Of a stretch of DNA of 64,000 nt, positions 1-11,077 are shown piece after piece; position 1 is the stretch's first letter, and each line of letters starts with the position of its first letter. A program made the position numbers and the translations under genes. The stretch is from Ascarosepion bandense (Eukaryota; Mollusca; Cephalopoda; Sepiida; Sepiidae). The notes beneath the pieces are model-generated. The model made no database searches. It was not told the DNA's origin and worked only from the letters and a program-made list of their open reading frames with translations. The stretch covers positions 6,555,001-6,619,000 of the forward strand of contig JBBBDQ010000330.1 of NCBI GenBank assembly GCA_037127315.1. Reading direction: 5' to 3'.

Positions 1-1160
1 TCTATGAAATCAGGAAAAAAAAAAAGATTTAGTTAAAGGAAATTTTTATTTTATTTTTAATCATTTGTTCTGCTCTCTATAAAAATAAGTTCTTTTTTTG
101 CTCATTTCTTTCAAATTGGTGTGAGTAAAATAGCTGGAGATCATTGCTTACAAATGGGATTAACTCAAGAACTTTCATCCCACCCCTTGTAAATGCAAAA
201 AATATGAAAATTTAAACTTTAAAAGAAAGAGTTTAATCTATAATATAGCTAAAATGTTCCTTTGTCAGGGTCCAAGTTGACAGATGCCTGTTTTTGAAAT
301 GAGAAAACTAATCTTTGTAAGATGACACAAGCAATATTCTGATACAAAAATTTCATTTTGGAATTAAAGCCTCAATTTTAGGAACTGGATTAGACTTAGA
401 ACTTCAACACCTCTTGTAAATGCAAAAATATGAAGATTTAAAATTTAAAAGAAATGGTTTAATCTATAATGTATCCCATACTTAATTCATTATTAATATT
501 TTAACAGTCACTTTCTGCAGTGAGTGATACGATGTGTGATTTTAGTATGAAAATTACTTAGAGAACAAGTCAAAATGAGATCATCAGCTATTTCAAATTT
601 TTTCCAAATGATTTAATCTGCAGATTGTCAATGTAATTGACATATGTTTTTTCCCATTTTTGAAATGAGCAACTTGATCCCGATAAAGAGGAGATAGTAT
701 TCAGATGCAAAGACATTCTGTGTAATTTAGACCACAATGTTTAAAAAATGGTCAAATTATTTGCATTCATTTTGTTTACATCTTTTTAACATCTTTATAA
801 CAATATTATGCCAGAACAAACTAATTTGTGTCTGACATAATGACATTCAATGTTCAATTCATAGTGTGAATATACTGCTGAAATGAATCTTGAATTTTTA
901 CATGAATTTATGTAGAAAATGTGGGTAATTTCAAAGTATAGAAGCCAATAAAAAAATTTTAATTAATTTTTTGACTGAATCTCACATGGCACATCTTGGG
1001 GGTTATTTGAAAGGGCTTATCTTCTCTCTTCAAGTAATATGACAGATTATACTGGTTAGGTTAGTTAATGACACATCAACTCTTGTTTGGTTATTCGGTA
1101 TCAAATATGTCTTATAGGACAAAAATCACAATGAATTAATAAAAAGGTAGACATGTCCAG
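1..1160. repeat. AT-rich spacer with old direct duplications
   Basis: No gene is visible. The block beginning 'cccttgtaaatgcaaaa' near 184 recurs near 411 with the same order of words (tgaagattta, aaaagaaa, gtttaatctataat). A second pair starts with 'tttttgaaatgag' at about 290 and 657. These are strongly diverged direct duplications, so the block probably descends from an ancient tandem array. Function unknown. Confidence 0.45.
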
Positions 1161-1163
1161 TCA

Positions 1164-1755
1164 GCATCAGTGTCAAAAAGCTAAACACAAGTCCGGTTTT
1201 GCACCAGAGTCAAAAAGCTAAACACAAGTCCGGTTTTGCACCAGAGTCAAAAAGCTAAACACAAGTCCGGTTTTGCACCAGAGTCAAAAAGCTAAACACA
1301 AGTCCGGTTTTGCACCAGAGTCAAAAAGCTAAACACAAGTCCGGTTTTGCACCAGAGTCAAAAAGCTAAACACAAGTCCGGTTTTGCACCAGAGTCAAAA
1401 AGCTAAACACAAGTCCGGTTTTGCACCAGAGTCAAAAAGCTAAACACAAGTCCGGTTTTGCACCAGAGTCAAAAAGCTAAACACAAGTCCGGTTTTGCAC
1501 CAGAGTCAAAAAGCTAAACACAAGTCCGGTTTTGCACCAGAGTCAAAAAGCTAAACACAAGTCCGATTTTGCACCAGAGTCAAAAAGCTAAACACAAGTC
1601 CGGTTTTGCACCAGAGTCAAAAAGCTAAACACAAGTCCGATTTTGCACCAGAGTCAAAAAGCTAAATACAAGACCTGGTTTGCGCCAGAGTCAAAAAGAT
1701 AAACATATATCCAGTTTGTACTAGATTCAAAAGGATAGACATAAATCCAGTTTGC
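1164..1755. repeat. 37-bp tandem satellite
   Basis: About 15 head-to-tail copies of a 37-bp unit containing gtcaaaaagctaaacacaag and tccggttttgcaccaga. The first ~14 are nearly identical; two carry 'ccgatttt' instead of 'ccggtttt'. Units from about 1660 onward decay quickly. The uniform core with a degenerate right edge is typical of recent expansion. Reading frames crossing it are artefacts. Confidence 0.95.
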
Positions 1756-2600
1756 ATGTGAATGAAAATGTAGATATTGGTTGGGTTAATACTCAAGTTT
1801 GTAATTATTCTGCCAGAAGGTAGTCCTATTTGAGAGTGTCTCACTCCTTTTCCTGGAATTGCCAATGAGGTGAGGTCATACAGAGTTACACTCTTTCAGC
1901 AATCTCCTGACCTGGCCTATCTTTTAGTATTACAGATATTTGTATTTCTATTATATAAATTAGCTGTTATTTTAATTGTTGAAAAGTTTTGTGAAGCACA
2001 AAATTTTGTTACTTAGATCCATTAAATTTTATTATAGTTATAGCTAAAGTTAAAATATATAAAATATTGTATTTTGAGTACTTATATTTAGAAAAATGAA
2101 ACAGTGCGCATTTAAATAAACATTAGACACAAAGGGTGAATATTGTATCATGTTACTATAACAATTACTTGAAACAATGTAGGACATTAGGTACCTACTA
2201 GTGTCAATAGGTAAAGATATATGATTTAAAGTAGAGATTGTTAATTCTTTGAAGAAATGTTGGAGAACCACATCTCTAGATGGTACTAAAGGTAAAATAT
2301 TGATTCTTCTAAGAACAAATGTGGTAGTTATAAATTTTCTAAATTTAGTTTGGAAGATAATAAATAAATTTTATCTCGGTAGTTGAATTTTTATTTTTTA
2401 ATTCAAGTACTATGGTTGTCTGTGTTGAAAGTTATGTGACATCATTGAAATATCCAACAAGTACAGACACTAGTGCTTTCAATGTAAAAAAAGAAAGATT
2501 CATCACTATTAATGATAAAGCCTTCCTATAACATTATAAAGTGTTACAGAGTCAGTCAAAGCCCCATGTGTAGAAGCTATGCAAAAAAGCTGCCATATAT
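1756..2600. other. AT-rich stretch, nothing recognised
   Basis: No coding similarity, RNA gene, terminal inverted repeat or tandem array is visible. Short open frames here are AT-rich and lack domain features. Confidence 0.4.
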
Positions 2601-2611
2601 CAAGAAGAGAA

Positions 2612-2740
2612 GCACTTCGGTGTGGTTTAATGGCTAGCAAGTTTGTCTTGCTAGAACAGTTACAACTGAGTAGTAAGTTTGATCCTCACCGGGTGTCCCA
2701 TACTTTTGGTCTTGTGCCACATCTAAGTGATGCTTAGTAA
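2612..2740 (+). mobile_element. tRNA-derived SINE, family B
   Basis: About 130 bp. A pol III A-box-like segment (gtggtttaatggctagca) is followed about 50 bp later by a B-box-like segment (gtttgatcctcaccggg), then a shared 3' part containing cttgtgccacatctaagtg. Further copies lie at 51175-51305 (minus), 52411-52540 and 52545-52680 (plus), with a fragment at 11078-11111. Copies at several sites with a tRNA-like head define a SINE. Confidence 0.75.
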
Positions 2741-2820
2741 ATCAAATATCAAGTAGAGAAGATTATTCTATTCTGAAGACATCTATTCAGTAAACACACC
2801 TGGAAGATGGAAAGTGTGGT

Positions 2821-4060
2821 TTCCATTTCCTTCGGATAGAGAATTGGTTAAATTTGATGCACTACTTAACAGTATTAAGTAACACTTTTTTTTTGTTTAA
2901 AGATTAATCTGATGTTAAATAATTTCCATTTCCTTCGGATAGAGAATTGGTTAAATTTGATGCACTACTTAACAGTATTAAGTAACACTTTTTTTTTGTT
3001 TAAAGATTAATCTGATGTTAAATAATTTCCATTTCCTTCGGATAGAGAATTGGTTAAATTTGATGCACTACTTAACAGTATTAAGTAACACTTTTTTTTT
3101 GTTTAAAGATTAATCTGATGTTAAATAATTTCCATTTCCTTCGGATAGAGAATTGGTTAAATTTGATGCACTACTTAACAGTATTAAGTAACACTTTTTT
3201 TTTGTTTAAAGATTAATCTGATGTTAAATAATTTCCATTTCCTTCGGATAGAGAATTGGTTAAATTTGATGCACTACTTAACAGTATTAAGTAACACTTT
3301 TTTTTGTTTAAAGATTAATCTGATGTTAAATAATTTTCATTTCCTTCGGATAGAGAATTGGTTAAATTTGATGCACTACTTAACAGTATTAAGTAACACT
3401 TTTTTTTTGTTTAAAGATTAATCTGATGTTAAATAATTTCCATTTCCTTCGGATAGAGAATTGGTTAAATTTGATGCACTACTTAACAGTATTAAGTAAC
3501 ACTTTTTTTTTGTTTAAAGATTAATCTGATGTTAAATAATTTCCATTTCCTTCGGATAGAGAATTGGTTAAATTTGATGCACTACTTAACAGTATTAAGT
3601 AACACTTTTTTTTTGTTTAAAGATTAATCTGATGTTAAATAATTTTCATTTCCTTCGGATAGAGAATTGGTTAAATTTGATGCACTACTTAACAGTATTA
3701 AGTAACACTTTTTTTTTGTTTAAAGATTAATCTGATGTTAAATAATTTCCATTTCCTTCGGATAGAGAATTGGTTAAATTTGATGCACTACTTAACAGTA
3801 TTAAGTAACACTTTTTTTTTGTTTAAAGATTAATCTGATGTTAAATAATTTTCATTTCCTTCGGATAGAGAATTGGTTAAATTTGATGCACTACTTAACA
3901 GTATTAAGTAACACTTTTTTTTTGTTTAAAGATTAATCTGATGTTAAATAATTTCCATTTCCTTCGGATAGAGAATTGGTTAAATTTGATGCACTACTTA
4001 ACAGTATTAAGTAACACTTTTTTTTTGTTTAAAGATTAATCTGATGTTAAATAATTTCAA
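2821..4060. repeat. 103-bp tandem satellite (about 12 copies)
   Basis: Twelve nearly identical 103-bp units, each containing ttccatttccttcggataga, a T8-T9 run and aaagattaatctgatgttaa. Variation is mainly T-run length and an occasional ttcc/tttc change. The array ends within a unit at about 4060, where the sequence becomes 'ataatttcaactccttg'. A 66-codon plus-strand frame at 3221-3421 is only the satellite read through two units. Confidence 0.96.
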
Positions 4061-5340
4061 CTCCTTGTCATTTTTTTTAATACTCATTTTTACTCGTGTT
4101 CGACGTCTGATCCACAAATATTTAATATTTTGGTATATTGACGAAACAAAAAAATACAACCAAATTTTGTAAGGCAACAAAAATGATAACATTTAATAAT
4201 AATATACACAAACTCACAATAGTGTTAATCATATAAAAAGAAGTTGCAAAATTGTATATTCATGAAAATTAATGTTGAACGTCTTTAATTAAGAACAGTT
4301 TGAAATAGTTCAGAAATTATTAAATAAGTGTTCTTTTGGTTTTAAGTAGAGAATGTCAATCAAAATGGATATGTGAGTGAGGACTGAACAAGCAAATTAT
4401 ACTATTATTAAACTAAGAGAATGAGTGAGTTAGTTGATATATGTTAAGTATATTATTTAACTTAATAAGCATTCAGTATTGGGTGACAGAGTATTCTGCA
4501 GCAAGTTGTTCAAAAGAAGATTTCTCACTGAGGATTCAGGTTCCTGCCACATGGCGAACAAAGTGGGCGATTGTGCTCAAGTCAATAACATGGCAGCTTG
4601 CACAGGCATCTGCTTCCTGCCCAAGTGAAGTTCTTGCTGGGTTTTCCTCCTTTAAATAATGGCTTTGTAGGCTCTGGAATTTCTTTGTGGAATTTCTTGT
4701 CAGAATGTGTTCTCACATGGCTATGATTAATAAACCAATCAGCGAGGTTATTTATAAAATTAGCCGTTTGATCCTCTTGTAATTTAGTTTGCAAAAATCT
4801 TTCAATATTATTACTTGCGATTAAAAAATTGTCGCTGGAACTTTTTCTTCACTCACATGTTATGCAAAGGGTAAATTATATCTGCTTTTTTATTAAAACT
4901 TGCCCAATAGGTTCCACAGGTTAAACTGTACAGCTACCAGCAATTACCAGTTTCAAATAAAAGTATCTAAGTTATTGTTAGGGACAGTAGCAAAAATAGT
5001 AGGAAGAGCTGCCAGTACTGTAGTGATTAGTGAAAGGAATAATGCAAGTGAGGATTTAGATGGCAATAGGGGTTTGTGATAGAAATGATGATCTAGAAAG
5101 GGGTATGAATTTAGAATCACATGTTGCCCTTATCCTTTTGCTAATGAAGGAAACAATTCTTCCTGTGAATAAACAATAAGTTTCTATTCTTGTCATTGCA
5201 TCATGGAGATATGAACATTATACGATAATCATAAAATATCTTTATAAATAAAATGAAGCAGAAATTTCAGGAAATATTGGGTTTTCACTATAGTCTGTAA
5301 ATTGAAGTCTTAACTTTTATTATAAGTGATTAAAAGTTTT
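4061..5340. other. Single-copy-looking AT-rich stretch with an unidentified ORF
   Basis: Nothing recognised except a 70-codon minus-strand frame at 4582-4794. That frame is less AT-rich than its surroundings and contains a peptide with FINNLADWFINHSHVRTHSD. I cannot assign it to a family. It could be a relic of a mobile element or chance. Confidence 0.35.
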
Positions 5341-5354
5341 TAACTATTGTTCTT

Positions 5355-5430
5355 TTTTCAAGATTAATCTGATAGTCAATAATTTTCACTTCTGTGAGCT
5401 TTTAATGCTCATTTTTATTACCTATACAGA
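5355..5430. repeat. Diverged solo relative of the 103-bp satellite edge
   Basis: The words 'aagattaatctgat', 'aataattttcact' and 'aatgctcatttttatta' match, in order, the last satellite unit and its right flank at 4036-4095 (aagattaatctgat, aataatttcaact, aatactcatttttact). Both the satellite end and its flank are shared, so the unit probably arose by amplification of part of an older dispersed sequence. Confidence 0.5.
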
Positions 5431-5513
5431 ATAGGGAGCAACTGTAGTTTGTAAGTCAAATGTGGTTAATATTATTTAAAGCATTGTTAAAATTTTTTAA
5501 TCTCAAGTTATTC

Positions 5514-5527
5514 TGTGTGTGTGCGTG

Positions 5528-5588
<61 letters not shown>

Positions 5589-5590
5589 TG
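5514..5590. repeat. (TG)n/(TA)n microsatellite
   Basis: A short TG/CG-rich lead passes into an uninterrupted (TA)n run of about 55 bp. A second small TA/GA microsatellite lies at 5720-5757. Open frames across them (YIYIYI peptides) are artefacts. Confidence 0.95.
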
Positions 5591-6130
5591 GTGGAAATGT
5601 ATGACAAAGTGGAAAGTAGTTTTGTGCAACACATTTTGTCTTTTAGAACTTCATTTGTTACATTCTCATATTTTCCCCCAACACTGTTCTTGATATATAA
5701 AAATCTCATATACATGTCTGTGTATATATATATATATCTATAGAGAGAGAGAGAGATATTTTGCTTCTCATTTTTCTAAATAGGGCTAAGTTCTGGGTCA
5801 TATGCAAACATCATCTATGCTAATTCAAGTGTTTCTATTAAACTTGCCTCTGAACCATTCACAAAATGTTCTGGAGTGGTTTCATCACTAACAGATGGGG
5901 TTCTAGAATCAGCCAAATCCCTATATGTAGAAGCAATGCTCTGAAAACTGTAATGGTAAGGGGAGAAGATTACAATTTTTCAGGAAACTAGCCTCTAGCT
6001 GATAGAGAAGTCCCCCCACGTCAAAACAATATAAACATATTATATAAATGACTTTCATTATATGTTAATTCAACCACCATCAGCAGAAAACATGATTGAT
6101 TGGGTATTTTTACTAGCGTATCAACCACTA

Positions 6131-6447
6131 TGGATCAGTCAGTCAGTCAGTTAAGTGCCATACGTGAAAGACGCTTGGACGATCACGTCTTGAAAGAGAC
6201 ATGATTGACTGGGCAGAAGATTATCCCACAGTAGGTTGCCATTGCTTTCTGCGGTAGATTGGTTGCCAGCCAAGGCTATAGAACCCAGTCTGTCCTGTTA
6301 TTTAACCCATAACTGGAAGAAAGCGATGGATTAATACCTTTCCCAAGGGTATTTGCACGTAAGTGAATGCAATGAATTCAACTGGAATTCAAACTCGGCT
6401 CCCCTATTTCTTGTTCCGAGCCAATATCCACTGCACCACAACACACT
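6131..6447 (-). mobile_element. tRNA-derived SINE, family A
   Basis: About 315 bp. On the minus strand the element starts with a tRNA-like head: an A-box-like segment (tggtgcagtggatattggc) and a B-box-like segment (gagtttgaattccag). A conserved body follows, containing the complement of aggctatagaacccagtctg. It ends in a short (CTGA)n-like tail, seen here as cagtcagtcagtcag. Sister copies are at 29389, 32973, 37049, 42903, 47365 (opposite orientation), 48828 and 58262. Cephalopod tRNA-derived SINEs are well known, but I cannot name the subfamily. Confidence 0.85.
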
Positions 6448-6637
6448 ATGAGTCATTAATGCCAAAACAATTGGTTGGCTGATTTTCTTCAGCCACATGA
6501 AAACCTTCATGGATCACTCATTACTGAAATCCAAATATTTTGCACACAACTTTATGGCTTCAACTACAAGTGTTTTATACATAATTTTATATTCCCTGGG
6601 TAAATACATGTATTTTTTTTTTTAGAGATGTAGTTTA

Positions 6638-6885
6638 TACACCCTTGTTTGTGCAAATTAACTGAAACAAAATGAATAATGCCTTCCTAGGATCTTTCAC
6701 ACTTTCCCTGATCCTATATATGTTGTCTCTTGGCATTATTTTTCTCTTCCAGCCACATTTTCCTTTATATTTTGGACTGATGGATCCAGTTTGTTTCTTC
6801 TTGATGACTGACATGACTGATAGTCGAAAAGCTGACACCAACAATATCCATGATCTCTCTGTAAGGCTTGCCAGTGTGTTCATGC
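6638..6885 (-). pseudogene. Tc1-like transposase, N-terminal relic
   Basis: An 82-codon minus-strand frame reads through a helix-turn-helix-like part (SAFRLSVMSVIKKK) followed by KIMPRDNIYRIRESVKDPRK. The pattern '(K/R)xTPRDxRxIxRxSxKxxR' is typical of Tc1-family transposase DNA-binding regions between the two HTH motifs. No catalytic DDE part follows, so this is a truncated dead copy. Confidence 0.5.
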
Positions 6886-7139
6886 AACATTACAATTTTC
6901 ATTTGCTTCCTTAGAGTAATGCCAATTGCAGACAATAGTTATAGGATAAATAATCAACAGTCGTGTAGATTCATATTACTGCACACCACTGCAAATGACC
7001 TAATCTGAAGAAAAAATAGAAATCCATTATACCCTGTCACTTCAATGGGTCTTAAACTGACAGCATGGCAAAAGAAAGAAAACTAAAGTTATTTCAGTTA
7101 ATTAGCACAATGGTGTAGATAATAAAATGTATTGTGCTT

Positions 7140-7470
7140 TCTTCTAGAAGCAACCTACTTCTTTCAGGTAGCCTCTTATTTGAGAAACAGATATTTTTTT
7201 TGAAAAAGCATAGTAAAGTTTTGCACATCATAGTATTTGCTGTGTGTTTTCTTGTATTCTTTGCAGTCTATTAGAATGTGCTTTACAGTGTGCAATTTAT
7301 CACATGAGATGTACCAATGTGAAGTTTCTGCTTTGAGTAAGCTGTGTGTGTAAGATGTGCTTGTCTAATTTGGACCTTGCTTGGCATTATATCCTGTCTT
7401 TGATCAGGTAATTATAGTCATTTTGAATGCTATGACTTTGTTGATGAGTGTATAGAATGTGGTAAAAAAG
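7140..7470 (-). pseudogene. I-like LINE RNase H C-terminal relic, copy 1
   Basis: The minus strand can be read, with frame changes, as LTHxxLLKAE, then a cysteine-rich part and HTVKHILIDCKEYKKTHSKYY. The order 'LTHxYLF...aPwC...C...TVxHILxxC' follows the RNase H domain in the C-terminal half of I-like and related LINE polymerases. Several frameshifts make it dead. A similar stretch lies at 7560-7880. Confidence 0.45.
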
Positions 7471-7560
7471 CTCAGTCTGACATGCTATTTAACCCAAAGC
7501 TGAGAGAGGAAAGAGATGGATGCATACTACTTCCAAAGGTACTTGTGTGAAAATAAACAT
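7470..7560 (-). mobile_element. Family A SINE fragment
   Basis: The words 'ctatttaacccaaagctg', 'gagatggatgcatac' and 'ccaaaggtacttgtgtg' match the middle of SINE family A (ctgttatttaacccataactg..., gagatggattaatac, cccaagggtatttgcgtg). Only about 90 bp remain, wedged between two LINE RNase H relics. Confidence 0.55.
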
Positions 7561-7880
7561 AAAAAGCTTTGCAGAAATTTCATTAGCAGAGGTGCACCAA
7601 GGTGCAGTTTCTGCTTTGAATAAGTATTTGTGCGTAAGATGTATATGTCCAATTTGGTCCTGTCTTTGATCAGGTAATGGTTCTTTATTTTTCGGTCTGA
7701 GTGTTTGAAAACATATCCTAAATGCTTTGCCAAATTCTTTTAATATATTTTTGTAATCTGTATATGGGAGCCTAATGTTTGTTGTCAGTATCATTATAGT
7801 TGTCTCCATTGCCAGTGCATCAGTAGAAAACAAAAAGTTGACAGTGTGGAATGGAAGCTCATTCAACCAGCCTCCCTCAA
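7560..7880 (-). pseudogene. I-like LINE RNase H relic, copy 2
   Basis: A 125-codon minus-strand frame (7489-7866) contains DQRQDQIGHIHLTHKYLFKA followed by ETAPWC. This fits the RNase H region of I-like LINEs, where 'LRIGHTRLTHxYLFxxExxPxC' is the usual pattern. It repeats the segment in the copy at 7140-7470. A poly-A run at 7902-7918 lies just outside. Truncated and not functional. Confidence 0.5.
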
Positions 7881-8184
7881 AGAATCAATGCCCACCACTT
7901 AAAAAAAAAAAAAAAAAATGAATGGAAGGGTTCCATTTTTTATTCATTTTTTCAGCAGCAGAAACTAAAACATTAAAAAATGATTGTGAGGTTTGTTTGG
8001 ATGTTTTTCCATGACTACAAGTGGAAGCTGCTGTGAATTGTTTTCATGTTTACATGCTGGCACAAACATTTCAATCCAAACCACAGTACTTGCGTTTGTT
8101 TATAATTCTTTGGGTTCTAATTTGTATATCTTTTTTGTTTCTTTTTTATTTTTGGAATATTTGAAGTTTTACAAATTTAATTAG

Positions 8185-8220
8185 TATAAATAAATAAATA
8201 AATATAAATAAATAAATAAC
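8185..8220. repeat. (TAAA)n simple repeat
   Basis: Short run of taaa/ataaat units (ataaataaataaataaat with small interruptions). Confidence 0.8.
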
Positions 8221-8289
8221 TTCATTTTTTGCAAAAAAAATGGACAGGATTCAGGATATGGTGTGAAACAGAGTTAATAAAATATTGGT

Positions 8290-9040
8290 GAATATGGTGA
8301 TTCCATTTAAAACTTCTTCAACAAACTCTTCGAATTTATAATCAACAAGAAGTTTGTTAAACATGTCAACAGGAACAACAGCATGGATTTCACTCTGCTA
8401 GATCTACATCTGATATCTTATCTGTTTAACTCACAGAATGAGCAAAAATTCATCACAAAAAACATTGCCTAGATATGTCAAAGACCTTTAATAAAGTGTA
8501 GCATTGGGGTGTATGTGCTGCTATATAAACTTTCCAGCTTTTTGAATCATATTCCTTCCAAACAGGTCCCTGAAGGTCATCATTAACAGGCAGCCACATT
8601 GGAAGCCCATAAGCTCAGTGATGGTACTCTTCAGTGATATATTTTTGTTCCTACCCTCTTTCTATTCTGTTACTGATCTGTCTGAGAACATACCCTGATC
8701 TTTATTGAGTGAGTATGCTGATGATACAACAGTTCAGATATGCATCTCCAAAAATATGGATGACTAGAATTTAGCAGCTCATTTAGAAGCTCTGACACAG
8801 CCTGGGTGGCTCAAAGGAGGAAGAGCTGGCTTGTAAAATTCAATACATCCACAACCAAACTAGGAAACTTGGAAAACTGGTCAGTTCATTGTACCACTTC
8901 AGTAAATATCTGACTCCGTCAACTGTCTTCTATCAAGAGTCAAACCTGAGCATAAATAGAGCATTACTGCCATAGTTGGGCTGGGGTTACAGTCTTCATT
9001 TGACCATCTTGATAGAGATCAAAAGCATATACACAGCTCT
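8290..9040 (+). pseudogene. CR1/Jockey-like LINE reverse transcriptase, strongly decayed
   Basis: With frame changes the plus strand reads the RT core in order: a remnant of the motif-A region around 8460-8510, a 'VLFSDIFLFLPSFYSVTDL' relic of the usual VPQGSxLGPxLFLxFINDL, then EYADDTTVQICISKNMDD. The catalytic YADD box is intact at about 8705-8725 although the frame around it is not. The fragment ends just before the mariner that starts at 9056. It is more diverged than the copies at 12.4-16.4 kb. Confidence 0.7.
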
Positions 9041-9055
9041 GTATGTGATAAATTA

Positions 9056-10343
9056 ACACACCACTCAATAAGTCCCGGACCTGACATACAGATGGTACCA
9101 CTAATAAAAATCCATATAATTTTTATGAAGTACTCACCTTCAAATAGAACAACAAAATTTGGCCCCAATTGGATTATTAGTTTAAAAAATTACATTTATT
9201 TAAGTGAAGCTACTATTGCAAATTTTCAAAATCTGAATTTCGTGTATTGATAAAACATTGCTTTCTGATACAAAAAAATACTGTTCAAGCAAAGCAATGG
9301 CTTGACAAGTGTTATTCAGACTGCTCCATTGGAAACAACAGTTAAGAGGTGATATGCTAACTTTAAATGTAATCATACAGACACAAATGATGCTGAATGC
9401 TCAGGTCGCCCAAAATCGGCAGTTGTCCCAGAAAACTCCAAAAAATTCACAAACTCGTTTTGGTCAATCATAAATTGAAGTTGTGTGATATAGCAGAAAC
9501 ATTGAACATATCAGAAGACAGTTTATTCACCATTTTGCATGAAAATTTGTCAATGAGAAAGCTGTGTTCAAGGTGGGTGTCATGTTTGCTCACAGTTGAT
9601 CAAAAACAACACATCAACTATTCAGAGTGTTGTTTGCAACTGTTTCAGTGCAACAAGAAAGAGTTTTGCATAAATATATGACAATGGATGAAACATGGAT
9701 CCACCACTTCACTTCAATTTGCAGTCAGCTGAATGGACAGCGGCAGCTGAAAGCTGTCCAAAGCGACCAAAGGTGCAAACATCAGCAAAACATGCAAACA
9801 AACATCAAGTTTTTGGCCTCCATATCTTGTGATGTGCAAGGTATTTTGATCATTGATTACCTTGAGAAATGAAGAACCATCAATAATGAATATTATATAG
9901 CATTATTGGTACATTTGAAGGAAGAAATTGCCAAAAAACGGCCACAAATAAAAAAGATAAAAGAAAAAAATGATCTTTCACCAAGACAACGCACTGTGTT
10001 ACAAGTCAATTGCAATGATGACAAAACTACATGAATTGCACTTTGAATTGCTTCTGCATCCATCCTGTTCTCCAGATCTGGCACCCAGTAACTACTGGCT
10101 ATTTGCAAACCTCAAAAGAATGATCCAGGGAAAGAGATTTGGCTCTAGTGAAAAAGCTATATCAGAAACTGAGGCGTATTTTGAGGTCAAAGACAAATTG
10201 TTCTACAAAAAAAGGCATCAAATCGTTAGAGAAGCATTGGAATCAGACTCCTAAGGTGATACACTATGTTGATGAATAAAATCAATTTTTGCCTAAAAGT
10301 TGTTGTTTCATTGGTTAGGCCTGGGATTTATTTAGAGATGTGT
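9056..10343 (+). mobile_element. Mariner element, nearly full length, inactive
   Basis: The terminal inverted repeats are about 30 bp and imperfect: the left end begins acacaccactcaataagtcc, and the right end on the complement begins acacatctctaaataaatcc. A TA dinucleotide lies immediately outside each end (9054-9055 and 10344-10345), as expected for the TA target duplication of the Tc1/mariner superfamily. The ~1.29-kb length fits mariner. It carries one transposase gene, described separately. A second, 3'-only copy is at 11112-11309. Confidence 0.88.
9240..10254 (+). pseudogene. Mariner transposase, frameshifted and catalytically altered
   Basis: Pieces of one protein occur in three frames. 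An HTH region reads KLCDIAETLNISEDSLFTIL, then LSMRKLCSRWV and LLTVDQKQ. The first catalytic Asp is in MTMDETWIHHF (codon at 9687). GILIIDYLEK is present, and the second Asp is in FHQDNA (codon at 9985). SPDLAPSNYWLF follows, where mariners of the DD34D type have SDY: the third Asp, 35 residues after the second, is Asn (codon at 10090). At least two frameshifts plus the D-to-N change make it inactive. The final codons are altered by a micro-inversion at 10246-10264. Confidence 0.85.
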
Positions 10344-10404
10344 TATTGTTCTCCCATACACCAATCAAATAAGACAAAAGAAATATAAAGAATATCTTTT
10401 GTCA

Positions 10405-10407
10405 TTA

Positions 10408-10463
<56 letters not shown>

Positions 10464-11006
10464 GTGTATTTTGGCAGCATTTTTTCATTAATGCAGGTTT
10501 CATTGAATAATATAGACAAGTTTTGTCTATTAATTTTGTGTAGGATCCGTTCATACCGTCTGATATACTTGATGGTGATGTCGTTAAAAGACAACAAAAA
10601 ATCACAGTATTTGTTGAATTTTTTATCAGGTCTAAGCTTTCGGCTCACATAAGCCATTATCAAAGAGTAAATAATAACACACAGTAAACATAGAACAGAC
10701 CAGGGACCACAACACCACTATTTTGTCACTGTCTTCGGCCATCCGCCACGGTAGGGATGGACTTATATTTTCAATTCAATTATCTTTATTGTTAATAGCT
10801 TAAATGTTCTATGTTTACTGTGTGTTATTATTTACTCTTTGATAATGGCTTATGTGAGCCGAAAGCTTAGACCTGATAAAAAATTCAACAAATACTGTGA
10901 TTTTTTGTTGTCTTTTAACGACATCACCATCAAGTATATCAGACGGTATGAACGGATCCTACACAAAATTAATAGACAAAACTTGTCTATATTATTCAAT
11001 GAAACC

Positions 11007-11070
<64 letters not shown>

Positions 11071-11072
11071 AT
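10405..11072. repeat. Perfect 206-bp inverted repeat between (TA)n tracts
   Basis: Arms 10492-10697 and 10805-11010 are reverse complements over 206 bp with no difference found by eye; both encode the same peptide on opposite strands. A 107-bp unique spacer separates them. Outside are (TA)n runs at about 10410-10460 and 11010-11061; on the left a 31-bp unpaired piece lies between arm and run. Each arm reads MAYVSRKLRPDKKFNKYCDF then IKYIRRYERILHKINRQNLS, related to modules at 18650 and 28885. It may be a palindromic insertion of a PLE-like fragment or an assembly foldback. Confidence 0.9.
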
Positions 11073-11077
11073 TATAA

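Noticed and set aside
1662..1865. 67-codon minus-strand ORF
   Set aside because: It is a reading of degenerate 37-bp satellite units and has no independent support.
3221..3421. 66-codon plus-strand ORF with internal peptide duplication
   Set aside because: The duplicated peptide simply mirrors two 103-bp satellite units.
5460..5743. ORFs with YIYIYI stretches
   Set aside because: Translation of (TA)n microsatellites; the same applies to similar frames at 19613, 62570 and elsewhere.
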